From contig NZ_LZMC01000061.1 in NCBI RefSeq assembly GCF_001668615.1, forward strand, positions 1-37,840: a stretch of 37,840 nucleotides of DNA. Direction: 5' to 3'. The DNA is from Mycobacterium sp. 1274761.0. Its GTDB lineage: Bacteria; Actinomycetota; Actinomycetes; Mycobacteriales; Mycobacteriaceae. The notes under the pieces were generated by a model that did not search any database, had not been told where the DNA came from, and was given only the letters and a program-made list of their open reading frames with translations. Below, piece after piece: positions 1 to 7,366 of this stretch. Position numbers and translations under genes: made by a program. Positions within the stretch are counted from its first letter, which is position 1; each line of letters opens with the position of its first letter.

Positions 1-220
1 CGAGATCACCCTGCCGGTGGACACGCCGTGGGGCGGCAGGCCCCTGCGCAAGCTGCAACTCCCCCGTGACGCCGCGCTGGTTACGATCCTGCGCGGCTCA
101 CGGGTAATCGTGCCGCAGGGCGACGAGCCGCTCGAGGGCGGCGACGAACTGCTCTTCGTGGCCGTCACCGAGGTCGAAGACGAGCTGCGCGAGCTGCTGC
201 TGCACCCGCAGAACCGCTAG
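1..220 (+). CDS. TrkA-family potassium uptake regulator, C-terminal fragment
   Basis: This is the 3' end of a gene that begins before the window; the open frame is in phase from base 2. The visible 72 residues look like a TrkA-C domain, the regulatory domain that follows the NAD-binding RCK domain in Trk/Ktr potassium channel gating proteins. The core reads LVTILRGSRVIVPQGDEPLEGGDELLFVAV in pieces: a ligand-binding beta strand, a VPQGD turn and a GDELLF strand, all typical of TrkA-C. Such proteins sit on the cytoplasmic face of the membrane and control K+ uptake. In M. tuberculosis the equivalent position holds ceoC, the second of two trkA-like genes. The stop codon overlaps the stop of the convergent exporter gene by 4 bp. 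Confidence 0.85.
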   Translation, partial: EITLPVDTPWGGRPLRKLQLPRDAALVTILRGSRVIVPQGDEPLEGGDELLFVAVTEVEDELRELLLHPQNR

Positions 221-1662
221 GGCTCCCGGGTCGCATACGCCGGCGGCGGCGACGCTCGGTCGTGACACTGCGCCGCCGCCTTCGCCGACACCCGCGAGTA
301 GTCGCATTCCTCGTTGCGGATGCCCGCCCATGAGATCACTCCCGCCACCGCAAACAGCACCGCGATGATCAATGCGGCCTGCCGGAATCCGCTGAAACTC
401 ATGTCGCCGCCGATGATCAGGCCAGTGAACGCGATCGCGATGAGGCCTGCGATGCGGGAGATCGCATTGTTGATCGCCGAACCGATTCCGCTCTGCGCCG
501 GATCAACTGCGGCGAGGACGGCAGCCGTCAACGGCGACACCGTCATCGCCAACCCGAGACCGAACACGACAAGCCCGGGCAACATCTGGGTCCAGAAGTT
601 GAATGGCTCGTGGACTCTGGCCATCAGCAGGTAGCCGCCAGTTGCGGTCATCGGGCCCGACGCCATGTACAGCCGAGGACCGTGTCGGCCGGCCAGTGTG
701 CCGAACCACCGCGCCAGGAAGAACGACAGCACCGGAATCGGCAGCGTCGCCAAGCCGGCGTCGGTGGCCGTTAGACCCGCCGCCTCCTGGAGGAACAACG
801 CCACCAACAGCGTGCCCAGCGACACCGCCGCATAGAGGAACACGGTGGCGAGGTTGCCGACGGCGAAATTGCGCGCGGCGAAGATGTTCAGCGGCATCAT
901 CGGATGCGGTGTCGAGCCCTCCCACCACGGGAACGCGACGAGGCAAGCGACACCGACTGCCAGGCTGGTGAGCACCACTGGGTGGGACAGTCCGAGGCGC
1001 TGCTGCTCGATGAGGGCGTATACAGCGCCGGTCAGTCCAACGGCGGCGAGCACCGCCCCGACGACATCGATCTTGACTCGATTTCCGGAGGAGAACGTTT
1101 CGTGGCGCAGCTTGGTCGTCAAGTACACCGTGACAACCAGCGGCACGATGTTGACGCCGAAGATCCACCGCCAGTTCAGCGCATCGACGAGGACTCCGCC
1201 GAGCAGCGGGCCGAACACGAAAGCCGTTCCGGTCCAGGCGGTCCAGGCACCGATCGCCCTGGCCTGTTCGGCACCCGAGAACCGGGCATTGATCATCGCC
1301 AACGAGCTCGGAACAAGGAATGCGGCGCCGACACCCTGAAGGCAGCGTGCGGCGATCAGAACCCATCCGGTGGGCGCGACGGCACACAACATCGACGAGG
1401 CCGCGAACAAAAGAAGCCCCACCCTCAGCACGACCAACCGGCCGAACGTGTCGGAGATCGCGCCCGCGACGAGGATGAGCGCACCGAGCGTGAGCAGGTA
1501 GCCGTCCGCCACCCATTGCTGCAACGCCAGCCCGCCTTCGAAGTCCCGGCTGATTGCAGGCAGCGCGAGGTTGACGACCGAGCCGTCGAGGAACGCCACA
1601 AACGAGGCCAGGATGGCGACCGCGATGAGCGTCCGGTCGCTGCCTCCGTGCGCGTCGGCCAA
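217..1662 (-). CDS. MFS drug exporter of the DHA2 (EmrB/QacA) type
   Basis: Product of 481 residues, almost wholly hydrophobic, consistent with a multi-pass proton-coupled exporter. Family landmarks are visible: LDGSVVNLALP at residues 25-35 (motif D1, with the membrane-embedded Asp), GAISDTFGR at 67-75 (motif A between helices 2 and 3), an Arg-containing ARCLQG at about 105-110 (motif B) and GPLLGG at 151-156 (antiporter motif C). The substrate cannot be told from sequence. The start is TTG, directly after the TAA of the upstream DUF3159 gene, with AGGA in the upstream coding end as ribosome site, so translation is probably coupled. The tail overlaps the convergent TrkA gene by 4 bp. I do not recall an exporter at this place in M. 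tuberculosis, so it may be a lineage-specific addition. Confidence 0.88.
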   Translation of the reverse strand: MADAHGGSDRTLIAVAILASFVAFLDGSVVNLALPAISRDFEGGLALQQWVADGYLLTLGALILVAGAISDTFGRLVVLRVGLLLFAASSMLCAVAPTGWVLIAARCLQGVGAAFLVPSSLAMINARFSGAEQARAIGAWTAWTGTAFVFGPLLGGVLVDALNWRWIFGVNIVPLVVTVYLTTKLRHETFSSGNRVKIDVVGAVLAAVGLTGAVYALIEQQRLGLSHPVVLTSLAVGVACLVAFPWWEGSTPHPMMPLNIFAARNFAVGNLATVFLYAAVSLGTLLVALFLQEAAGLTATDAGLATLPIPVLSFFLARWFGTLAGRHGPRLYMASGPMTATGGYLLMARVHEPFNFWTQMLPGLVVFGLGLAMTVSPLTAAVLAAVDPAQSGIGSAINNAISRIAGLIAIAFTGLIIGGDMSFSGFRQAALIIAVLFAVAGVISWAGIRNEECDYSRVSAKAAAQCHDRASPPPAYATREP

Positions 1663-2337
1663 TTAGGTTTCCTGTACTGCGTCCTCGGCGCCGGACCGGT
1701 TGTCGACCTCGGTCGCAGGCGGGGCATGTGCGTGCAGCGCCCGCTGGGCGTACCGGATCGCCAGGTAGGTGGCCAGGGCGGCGACGGCGGTCAGGGGCCA
1801 GCCCATCGCGATGCGCGCCACCCCGAGCCAGCCTGTCTCGTCGGCGTCGTAGAGGTGGTGCTGCACAACGAAGCGCGCCGCGAACACGGCCACCCAGGTG
1901 ATCGTCGCGATGTCGAACGCCAGTACCGCCCGGCGCACGTCGCGCCAGGCGCGGTCGTGCCCGTTGACCCAACTCCAGATGTAGCCGACGACGGGCCGGC
2001 GGATCAGAACGGAGGCCAGGAAGACCACGGCCCAAAACAGCGACATCCAGATGCCGTACAGGAAATAGCCCTTGGATTCGCCCATCACGTAGGCGATCAG
2101 CGCGCACACGGCCACGCCCAGGAAACCCGATATCGCCGGCTGCACAGTTTCTTTGCGGACCAGCCGCCACGCCAGGATCAGTGCGGCCACGACGAGCGCC
2201 GAGATGACTGCGGGCACCAACCCGAACAGTGACGAGACCGGCACGAACACGACGATGGGCAGAGATGAATAGATTAGGCCGCTGATGCCGCCCATCTGCG
2301 CGAGCAGAACCTGAGCACCGGATCGATTATCGGACAC
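1663..2337 (-). CDS. DUF3159 integral membrane protein
   Basis: Product of 224 residues matching the DUF3159 family (Rv2693c-like). About five or six membrane segments are visible, the first two in the N-terminal 60 residues around SGLIYSSLPIVVFVPVSSLF and ALVVAALILAW. The tail from about residue 200 is polar and probably cytoplasmic. Function is unknown. The start is GTG 39 nt after the OB-fold gene on the same strand, so the two are probably one operon. A TACCGT -10-like hexamer lies 6 nt before the GTG (2344-2349), so a second, leaderless transcript could start here. The MFS exporter follows with no gap. Confidence 0.85.
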   Translation of the reverse strand: MSDNRSGAQVLLAQMGGISGLIYSSLPIVVFVPVSSLFGLVPAVISALVVAALILAWRLVRKETVQPAISGFLGVAVCALIAYVMGESKGYFLYGIWMSLFWAVVFLASVLIRRPVVGYIWSWVNGHDRAWRDVRRAVLAFDIATITWVAVFAARFVVQHHLYDADETGWLGVARIAMGWPLTAVAALATYLAIRYAQRALHAHAPPATEVDNRSGAEDAVQET

Positions 2338-2376
2338 GAGTCAACGGTACGTGCCCGCCGCGATCTTGCGGATTGC

Positions 2377-2748
2377 CTACTTCTGGATTTCGTAGTGCGG
2401 GTTGTAAATCGCCTTGGTGCCGTTCTCCAGCTTGCCCATCCGGCCATGCACCCGCAGCGTGCGGCCGGACTCGATGCCGGGGATGCGGCGCTGGCCGAGC
2501 CACACCAGCATCACCGCTTCGGTGCCGTCGAACAGTTCGGCCTTGATGCCGCCGGCGCATCCCTTGGCGTTCGCCTCGACACTGCGCAGAGTGCCAACCA
2601 TCGTGACTTCCTGACCGCGCTGACAGTCGACGGCCTTTTGGGCGCCGGTGTTGGTGGCCTCTTCGGTCAGTTCTTCTGCGTCGAGTTGCTCGGGATCGTC
2701 CGTGAGCCGGCGAGTGAGCCGGCGCAGATACCCTTCGGCCGTAGCCAT
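2377..2748 (-). CDS. OB-fold nucleic-acid-binding domain protein
   Basis: Product of 123 residues (Rv2694c-like). The N-terminal 35 residues are helical and charged; from about residue 40 the pattern VTMVGTLRSVEAN ... LFDGTEAVMLVWLGQRRIPGI ... GRTLRVHGRMGKL fits a five-stranded OB fold of the tRNA/RecG/RPA type. Partner nucleic acid and role are unknown. I chose the internal ATG at 2748, nine codons inside the longest frame, because it gives the length I expect for the family and is preceded by GGGAGG, though the spacing is tight. The upstream leader carries a perfect palindrome (2768-2784), listed separately. It is the first gene of the run that continues into DUF3159 and the MFS exporter. 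Confidence 0.85.
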   Translation of the reverse strand: MATAEGYLRRLTRRLTDDPEQLDAEELTEEATNTGAQKAVDCQRGQEVTMVGTLRSVEANAKGCAGGIKAELFDGTEAVMLVWLGQRRIPGIESGRTLRVHGRMGKLENGTKAIYNPHYEIQK

Positions 2749-2767
2749 GGCCTCCCTGCCAATCTGT

Positions 2768-2784
2768 GAATCCACCGTGGATTC
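2768..2784. promoter_or_regulatory. 17-bp palindrome upstream of the OB-fold gene
   Basis: Two perfect 8-bp arms, GAATCCAC and GTGGATTC, flank a single central C. The site lies 20 bp before the OB-fold ATG. A candidate -10 for that gene, TACCGT read on the minus strand, occupies 2797-2802, which would put the transcript start near 2790 and the palindrome at about +6 to +22. That fits either a repressor operator or an RNA hairpin in the leader. No regulator with this site is known to me. Confidence 0.55.
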
Positions 2785-2875
2785 CTGCCCTCGCCACGGT
2801 AGACCTGTTAGTTCCCCAATGCCATGCTGAGGGTTACCCGCTTGGCGCGTGATTTAGACCACACGGCACCATCGG

Positions 2876-3577
2876 ATGATGGCGGTCGATTTGCGCGGTG
2901 TCACAACGGTTCTGCTGCCCGGCACGGGATCCGACGACGACTACGTCTACCGCGCGTTCGGGGCCGCTCTGCACGACGTCGGCGCCGTCGTCGTCACCCC
3001 GCCCCCACGGCCGGACCGCCTGATCGAGGGCTACGTCTCCGAGCTCGACAACGCCTCGCGGCTGGGCACCCTCGCGGTGGGCGGCGTGTCCATCGGCGCC
3101 GCGGTCGCGGCGAACTGGGCGCTGACGCATCCCACCCGCGCCGTCGCGGTGTTGGCGGCGCTGCCGCCGTGGACGGGTGCGCCGGAGACCGCGCCCGCCG
3201 CGTTGGCCGCCAGGCATTCGGCAGAGGTGCTGCGCCGGGACGGGTTGATTTCGGCGACCTCACAGATGCGTGCATCGAGTCCGGCGTGGCTGGCCGACGA
3301 GCTGACCCGAAGCTGGCTCGGGCAGTGGCCCGCGCTGCCGGACGCGATGGAGTCGGCGTCGCGGTATGCGTCGCCGACATGCGCCGAGTTGGAGCGGCTG
3401 ATCACCCCGATGGGGGTCGCCGCGGCCACCGACGATCCGGTGCATCCGCTGGAGGTAGGGCTGGAATGGGTGGCGGCCGCGCCGCGCGCCGCACTGCGGA
3501 CCGTCACGCTCGAGGAGATGGGCGTCGACCCGTCGGTTCTGGGCAAGGCCTGCGTGACCGCCCTGCTCGACGTCTAA
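2876..3577 (+). CDS. small alpha/beta hydrolase-like protein
   Basis: Product of 233 residues (Rv2695-like, rich in Ala). The N-terminal strand VTTVLLPGTGSDDDYVYRAF resembles the oxyanion region of alpha/beta hydrolases, and GGVSIGAAVA at about residues 68-77 is a G-x-S-x-G nucleophile elbow. Acid and histidine members of a triad are not obvious: the C-terminal half has no clear loop with a catalytic His apart from one near HPLEVGLEW. Activity is therefore uncertain. Two ATG codons follow each other (2876 and 2879); the second fits the protein start I remember. The gene is divergent from the OB-fold gene, and its stop overlaps that of DUF3710 by 4 bp. Confidence 0.8.
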   Translation: MMAVDLRGVTTVLLPGTGSDDDYVYRAFGAALHDVGAVVVTPPPRPDRLIEGYVSELDNASRLGTLAVGGVSIGAAVAANWALTHPTRAVAVLAALPPWTGAPETAPAALAARHSAEVLRRDGLISATSQMRASSPAWLADELTRSWLGQWPALPDAMESASRYASPTCAELERLITPMGVAAATDDPVHPLEVGLEWVAAAPRAALRTVTLEEMGVDPSVLGKACVTALLDV

Positions 3578-4317
3578 CCGCCGGTGATGGTGCGCAGCTG
3601 CTGCATCGCTGAGCCGTGTTCGCTTCGGCGAGCGGCGGGCTCGTTCTGCGGCGGCTGCTGCTGTTGCTGCTGCGCGGCCTGCTGGGCTGCGGCTTGCTGC
3701 GCGGCGGCCTGCAGCTGTTGAGCCATCGGCTCCGGCAGCTGCACCGGAAGTGGAGTGCGCACGGGCAGCGGCGTGTCGCCACGCCGAACAACGGTGTCCG
3801 CCAAGGCTTTCCGTGCCTCATCGCTGAGGGCGGCGATGGTCTCCTGCGGGCCGTTGACGACGCAGCGGATCATCCAGCGGTACCCATCGACACCGATGAA
3901 GCGCACGACTCCCGCAGGCGCCGAACCGACCACTTCCCTGCCCCACGGGCCGTCTTCGATCCGCACCTCCGAGGCGTCCTTGCGCAACGAGTCGGCCAGT
4001 TCAGTGGCGACTTCGCGCCACAGGCCGGAGCTCTTCGGCGCGGCGTACGCCGCGACGGTGAATCGGCCGTTGGCCGTCACGACCCACACTGCGCTGGGCA
4101 CACCGCCCTCTGTCAGCTCAACCTGAACCTGTCCGGCCTCGGGCATCGGGATGAGCACCGAGCCCAGGTCCAGCCGGGCGACGGCCGCCGCCGCCGGGTC
4201 GTCGAAGTCTTCGACGTCGAACGGGCCGTCCAGCTCGTCGTCGGCCGCACCCGCATCATCGACGACGGGTTCGTCGCGGGTGTCGTCGTCGGGTTTGGCG
4301 TGTTTTCCAATAGCCAT
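3574..4317 (-). CDS. DUF3710 protein
   Basis: Product of 247 residues of the actinobacterial DUF3710 family (Rv2696c-like). Residues 1-35 are acidic and probably disordered. The central part, about 40-190, is a mixed alpha/beta domain with WREVATELADSLR and GWMIRC-type segments; the tail from about 200 is a Gln/Ala low-complexity stretch with a run of six Gln. No signal peptide or membrane segment. Function unknown. The ATG at 4317 shares its A with the TGA of dut (TGATG), so the pair is translationally coupled; a GTG one codon upstream is possible. Confidence 0.85.
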   Translation of the reverse strand: MAIGKHAKPDDDTRDEPVVDDAGAADDELDGPFDVEDFDDPAAAAVARLDLGSVLIPMPEAGQVQVELTEGGVPSAVWVVTANGRFTVAAYAAPKSSGLWREVATELADSLRKDASEVRIEDGPWGREVVGSAPAGVVRFIGVDGYRWMIRCVVNGPQETIAALSDEARKALADTVVRRGDTPLPVRTPLPVQLPEPMAQQLQAAAQQAAAQQAAQQQQQQPPQNEPAARRSEHGSAMQQLRTITGG

Positions 4318-4781
4318 CACAAACTCGCATGTCCGCCGGAGGAACCGTGGCCGCCGTCGCCACGGGAAGTGCCGGCCAGGCCGGCCTCATCGAACGAAGT
4401 CACCTCGATCAGCTCGGGCAATTCCACCCGCTGCACCAGCAGCTGGGCGATCCGATCGCCCCGGTGCACGATTATCGGCTGGTCGGGGTCGAGGTTGATC
4501 AGCGCTACCTTGACCTCGCCGCGATAGCCCGCGTCGATCGTGCCTGGGCTGTTGACGATCGAAAGTCCCACGCGCGCAGCCAATCCGGAGCGCGGGTGCA
4601 CCAACCCCACCATCCCGTACGGGATCGCCACCGCGATTCCCGTCGGCACGAGTGCGCGGTGGCCGGGCGCCAGTTCGACGTCGACAGCGCTGAACAGGTC
4701 GACGCCCGCGTCGCCGTCGTGGGCCCGGGCGGGCATCGGCAGGTCGCGGTCAAGGCGCACGACTGCCAAAGGGGTGGACAC
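4317..4781 (-). CDS. dut: dUTP diphosphatase (dUTPase)
   Basis: Trimeric enzyme that hydrolyses dUTP to dUMP and pyrophosphate, keeping uracil out of DNA and supplying dUMP for thymidylate synthesis. All five family motifs are present: GDAGVDLFS (1), HPRSGLA (2, with the triphosphate-contacting Ser), [11 protein letters not shown] (3, with the catalytic-water Asp and substrate-discriminating Tyr), RIAQLLVQ (4) and the C-terminal [10 protein letters not shown] (5, the lid). I chose the GTG at 4781, not the longer ATG at 4817, because it gives 154 residues, the M. tuberculosis length, and because a TAATCT hexamer lies 8 nt before it, which suggests a leaderless mRNA. Coupled to DUF3710 downstream. 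Confidence 0.96.
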   Translation of the reverse strand: MSTPLAVVRLDRDLPMPARAHDGDAGVDLFSAVDVELAPGHRALVPTGIAVAIPYGMVGLVHPRSGLAARVGLSIVNSPGTIDAGYRGEVKVALINLDPDQPIIVHRGDRIAQLLVQRVELPELIEVTSFDEAGLAGTSRGDGGHGSSGGHASL

Positions 4782-4789
4782 GAGGCATG

Positions 4790-4799
4790 AGATTACCCT
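4790..4799. promoter_or_regulatory. two divergent -10 elements sharing two bases (dut / DUF3093)
   Basis: TAATCT on the minus strand (4795-4790) is placed 8 nt before the dut GTG, and TACCCT on the plus strand (4794-4799) is placed 7 nt before the DUF3093 GTG. The elements share bases 4794-4795, so polymerase could occupy only one promoter at a time. Both spacings fit leaderless transcription starting on the start codon. No convincing -35 is seen for either. Confidence 0.55.
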
Positions 4800-4806
4800 T
4801 GGCGGC

Positions 4807-5316
4807 GTGTCAGACACGCGCGCAGCACCGCAAGTCGTGCGCTACGCCGAACGGCTGTGGGTGCCGTGGTGGTGGTGGCCGCTGGCCTTTGCGCTGGCGG
4901 CGCTGATCGCGCTCGAAGTGGACCAGGGCGTGCGCGCACTGCCCGATTGGGTGCCGTTCGCGGTGCTTCTCCCCGTGGCGGCCGCAGTTCTGGTGTGGTT
5001 CAGCAAGATCGAGGTGCGGGTGGTTTGCGACAAGGCAAGCGGCCCGGGCAGTCCGGCCGCCGAAACCGAGTTGCGGGTCGGCGACGCGCACCTGCCCGTC
5101 AGCGTCATCTCCCGGTCGGCGGCCGTGCCGAGGTCAGCCAAATCGGCTGCCCTGGGCCGGCAGCTAGATCCGGCCGCCTATGTCGTGCACCGGGCCTGGG
5201 TGGGCCCGATGGTGCTGGTGGTACTCGACGATCCGGATGACCCCACGCCTTACTGGCTGGTGAGCTGTCGCCATCCGGACCGGGTGCTGGCCGCGCTGGC
5301 CGCCGACAGCGTCTAG
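4807..5316 (+). CDS. DUF3093 membrane protein
   Basis: Product of 169 residues (Rv2698-like). After a short N-terminal [13 protein letters not shown] segment there are two membrane helices, about residues 21-38 and 46-63, followed by a soluble domain (about 65-169) with a beta-rich pattern ending in [16 protein letters not shown]. This is the DUF3093 architecture; function is unknown. The GTG start at 4807 was chosen because the family start motif follows at once and a -10-like TACCCT lies 7 nt upstream. The stop overlaps the DUF4193 stop by 4 bp. Confidence 0.84.
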   Translation: MSDTRAAPQVVRYAERLWVPWWWWPLAFALAALIALEVDQGVRALPDWVPFAVLLPVAAAVLVWFSKIEVRVVCDKASGPGSPAAETELRVGDAHLPVSVISRSAAVPRSAKSAALGRQLDPAAYVVHRAWVGPMVLVVLDDPDDPTPYWLVSCRHPDRVLAALAADSV

Positions 5317-5615
5317 GCAGCGCAGTCCGAGCAGATCATTACGCCGTTCTTCTCGCTGGCCAGCCGGCTGCGGTGGTGCACCAAAAAGCAACTCGAGCAG
5401 GTGAACTCGTCGGCCTGCTTCGGGATGACGCGCACAGACAGCTCTTCGCCGGACAGATCGGCGCCGGGCAGTTCGAAGTTTTCGGCGGACTCTGACTCGT
5501 CGACGTCGACCACAGCGGATTGCGCCTCATTGCGCCGCGCCTTGAGCTCCTCCAGTGAATCCTCGGAGACATCGTCGGTCTCGGTACGCCGTGGGGCGTC
5601 GTAGTCGGTAGCCAT
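5313..5615 (-). CDS. DUF4193 small zinc-ribbon-like protein
   Basis: Product of exactly 100 residues (Rv2699c-like, very conserved in actinobacteria). The first 60 residues are acidic and probably flexible; the C-terminal 40 carry CSSC and CSDC pairs about 20 residues apart (FTCSSCFLVHHR ... MICSDCAA), a treble-clef or zinc-ribbon pattern. It is likely a metal-bound cytoplasmic protein; the partner is unknown. GGAGG precedes the ATG at good spacing. A possible -10 (TACAAA, minus strand, 5654-5649) would place the CRP-type box at 5710-5725 about 75 bp upstream of the transcript start. Confidence 0.88.
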   Translation of the reverse strand: MATDYDAPRRTETDDVSEDSLEELKARRNEAQSAVVDVDESESAENFELPGADLSGEELSVRVIPKQADEFTCSSCFLVHHRSRLASEKNGVMICSDCAA

Positions 5616-5709
5616 CTCTTGTCCCCTCCGTGAACCTTGCGACAGAGCTTTGTACCAGCGTCGAACGCATCCGCCAAACGATTCGTGCCCAGATTCGGCC
5701 TCTCAGAAC

Positions 5710-5725
5710 TGTGATTTGCATCACA
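5710..5725. promoter_or_regulatory. CRP-type binding site
   Basis: TGTGATTTGCATCACA is a perfect match to the TGTGA-N6-TCACA palindrome bound by cAMP receptor proteins, including the mycobacterial CRP homologues. Its centre, 5717.5, is 61.5 bp before the predicted cei transcript start at 5779, the classical class I activator position. It is also upstream of the divergent DUF4193 gene. Confidence 0.75.
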
Positions 5726-5766
5726 CTTTGCTACCGGCCCTGCGCAATGGGTACGGCGGCGGGTCA

Positions 5767-5772
5767 TAGAGT
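5767..5772 (+). promoter_or_regulatory. -10 element of a leaderless cei promoter
   Basis: TAGAGT followed by 6 nt and then the GTG at 5779. The spacing predicts that the RNA begins at the start codon. No good -35 hexamer is visible, which fits dependence on an activator at the CRP-type site upstream. Confidence 0.5.
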
Positions 5773-5778
5773 GCAGTG

Positions 5779-6435
5779 GTGGTCGCACAAATCACACAGG
5801 GCACCGCCTTCGACAGGCACGGTCGACCGTTCCGCCGACGCAATTTCATGCCGGGCATCCTGCTGTTCGCGGTGCTTGCGGTGGTGACCATGATCATCTG
5901 GGTCATCGCCTTGAACCGGCCCCCCGACGTCACTGAAGCGGTGGCGTGCAACCCGCCCGCCGACAACACCACCGCCGACCCGACCCAATCCAAGTTGGGC
6001 GAGCAGGTGACGCGCGCGTCGATGGTCGAGGTGAACCCCGCCAACCTGGTCGACACGAAGGTCCGCGTACTCAACGCCAGCGGCCAGGGCGGTCAGGCCG
6101 CCGAGGTGGCCGGGCAGCTGCGCGACCTCGGCTTCGCCGAACCGACCGCCGAGAACGACCCGCTCTACACCAACAACCGGTTGGCGTGCCAAGGCCAGAT
6201 CCGGTTCGGACCCGCCGGCCGCGCGGCCGCCGCGGCGGTCTGGCTGGTGGCTCCCTGCGCCGAGCTGTACCAGGACCAGCGGCCCGACACCACCGTCGAT
6301 CTCGCCATCGGCGCCGATTTCACCGAGTTGGTGCGCACCGACGACGTCGAGGCGGTGCTGGCCGACCTGCGACCAGATGCCGCCGAGCCGCCCGACCCGA
6401 GCCTGATCACCAAGATTCACAGCACATCCTGCTAG
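5779..6435 (+). CDS. cei: envelope integrity protein Cei (LytR C-terminal domain)
   Basis: Product of 218 residues (Rv2700-like). A basic cytoplasmic head (DRHGRPFRRR) is followed by one membrane helix at about residues 26-45, then an exported domain. VRVLNASGQGGQAAEVAGQL starts a LytR_C fold, the domain found at the end of LytR-CpsA-Psr proteins. Four Cys lie outside the membrane (in VACNPP, LACQG, APCAE and at the C-terminus) and could form two disulfides. In M. tuberculosis the homologue is needed for a normal envelope and for virulence. Two GTG codons adjoin (5776, 5779); the second fits the -10 spacing. The stop overlaps that of suhB by 4 bp. Confidence 0.9.
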   Translation: MVAQITQGTAFDRHGRPFRRRNFMPGILLFAVLAVVTMIIWVIALNRPPDVTEAVACNPPADNTTADPTQSKLGEQVTRASMVEVNPANLVDTKVRVLNASGQGGQAAEVAGQLRDLGFAEPTAENDPLYTNNRLACQGQIRFGPAGRAAAAAVWLVAPCAELYQDQRPDTTVDLAIGADFTELVRTDDVEAVLADLRPDAAEPPDPSLITKIHSTSC

Positions 6436-7283
6436 AGGACGCCCGCGCCTTTCAGCGCGCCGGTGAGCGCGTCGTCGACGCCCGGGGCGGCGGCGATCAC
6501 CAATCCCCTGCCCCGCGTCGGGCCCGTCGGTGACGGCATGCGCACCCGCGCCCCGGCCTCCGCGGCGATCAGCGCACCGGCTGCCCAGTCCCACAGGTTG
6601 AGGTTGTCCTCGTAGTACGCGTCGAGTTGACCCGCGGCGACCAAGCACAGATCCAGCGCCGCCGAACCGAACCGTCTGATGTCCCGGACCTGTGGCAGCA
6701 CGGCCGCCAGCGCCGACGCTTGCCGTTGGCGCAGCTGTGTATCGTACCCAAAGCCAGTGCCCAGCAACGACATTGACAGGTCATCGGCTGCACTGCAACG
6801 CAGCGGCGTTGTGGTGCCGTCACGTCGGACGTGGGCTCCCCCGCCGCGGGCCGCCGAGTACACCACACCGTCGACCACGCTGGCGATCGCCCCCGCCAGC
6901 GACTGCCCGTCGACCTGAACACCCACCGACACCACGTAGGCGGGCAGGCCGTAGACGAAGTTCACCGTGCCGTCGATGGGATCCACCACCCACGTCGCAC
7001 GACCGTCGGTCTCGTCGGAGCTGCCTCCGCCTTCCTCCCCGAGCACGTGCTCGCCGGGCCGCAGCTCGGCCAACCGGTCACGCAGCAGCCGTTCGGTTTC
7101 GGTGTCGACGACGGTGACGGGATCAGTCGGCGTGCTCTTGGCCCGCACCGCGCCGGTCGATTCCGGCTGCGCAGTACCGGCGAACACCTCCCCGCGACGG
7201 CGCCCCACGAAATCGGCCGCCTCCGTCGCTAACTGCTCTGCGACCGAGCGGAGTTCAGACGGGTCGAGACCGGGTCTGTCCAT
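6432..7283 (-). CDS. suhB: inositol-1-monophosphatase SuhB
   Basis: Mg2+-dependent phosphatase that releases inositol from inositol 1-phosphate, which mycobacteria need for phosphatidylinositol, mannosides and mycothiol. The family signatures are intact: HVLGEEGG (metal-binding Glu), WVVDPIDGTVNF (the DPIDGT metal and phosphate motif) and LWDWAAGALI (the second WDxAAG signature). I chose the ATG at 7283 (MDRPGLDPSEL), giving 283 residues, since the extra 23 residues of the longest frame do not look like coding sequence and run into the divergent ppgK leader. It is convergent with cei. Confidence 0.94.
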   Translation of the reverse strand: MDRPGLDPSELRSVAEQLATEAADFVGRRRGEVFAGTAQPESTGAVRAKSTPTDPVTVVDTETERLLRDRLAELRPGEHVLGEEGGGSSDETDGRATWVVDPIDGTVNFVYGLPAYVVSVGVQVDGQSLAGAIASVVDGVVYSAARGGGAHVRRDGTTTPLRCSAADDLSMSLLGTGFGYDTQLRQRQASALAAVLPQVRDIRRFGSAALDLCLVAAGQLDAYYEDNLNLWDWAAGALIAAEAGARVRMPSPTGPTRGRGLVIAAAPGVDDALTGALKGAGVL

Positions 7284-7352
7284 GGGTGTATCGCAGCACA
7301 AATTGTCAGCGGCACGTAGCCCGGCACCCCTCCGAAACCATGACGGAGCCAC

Positions 7353-7358
7353 TAGTGT
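7353..7358 (+). promoter_or_regulatory. -10 element of a leaderless ppgK promoter
   Basis: TAGTGT ends 8 nt before the ppgK ATG at 7367, consistent with a transcript starting on or within a base or two of the start codon. No matching ribosome site precedes the ATG. Confidence 0.45.
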
Positions 7359-7366
7359 GTGGGCTC

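Noticed and set aside
503..2170. 555-codon and 442-codon open frames across the exporter and DUF3159 genes
   Set aside because: Composition is Arg/Gly/Pro-rich without family motifs, and they cross the boundary of two clearly real genes.
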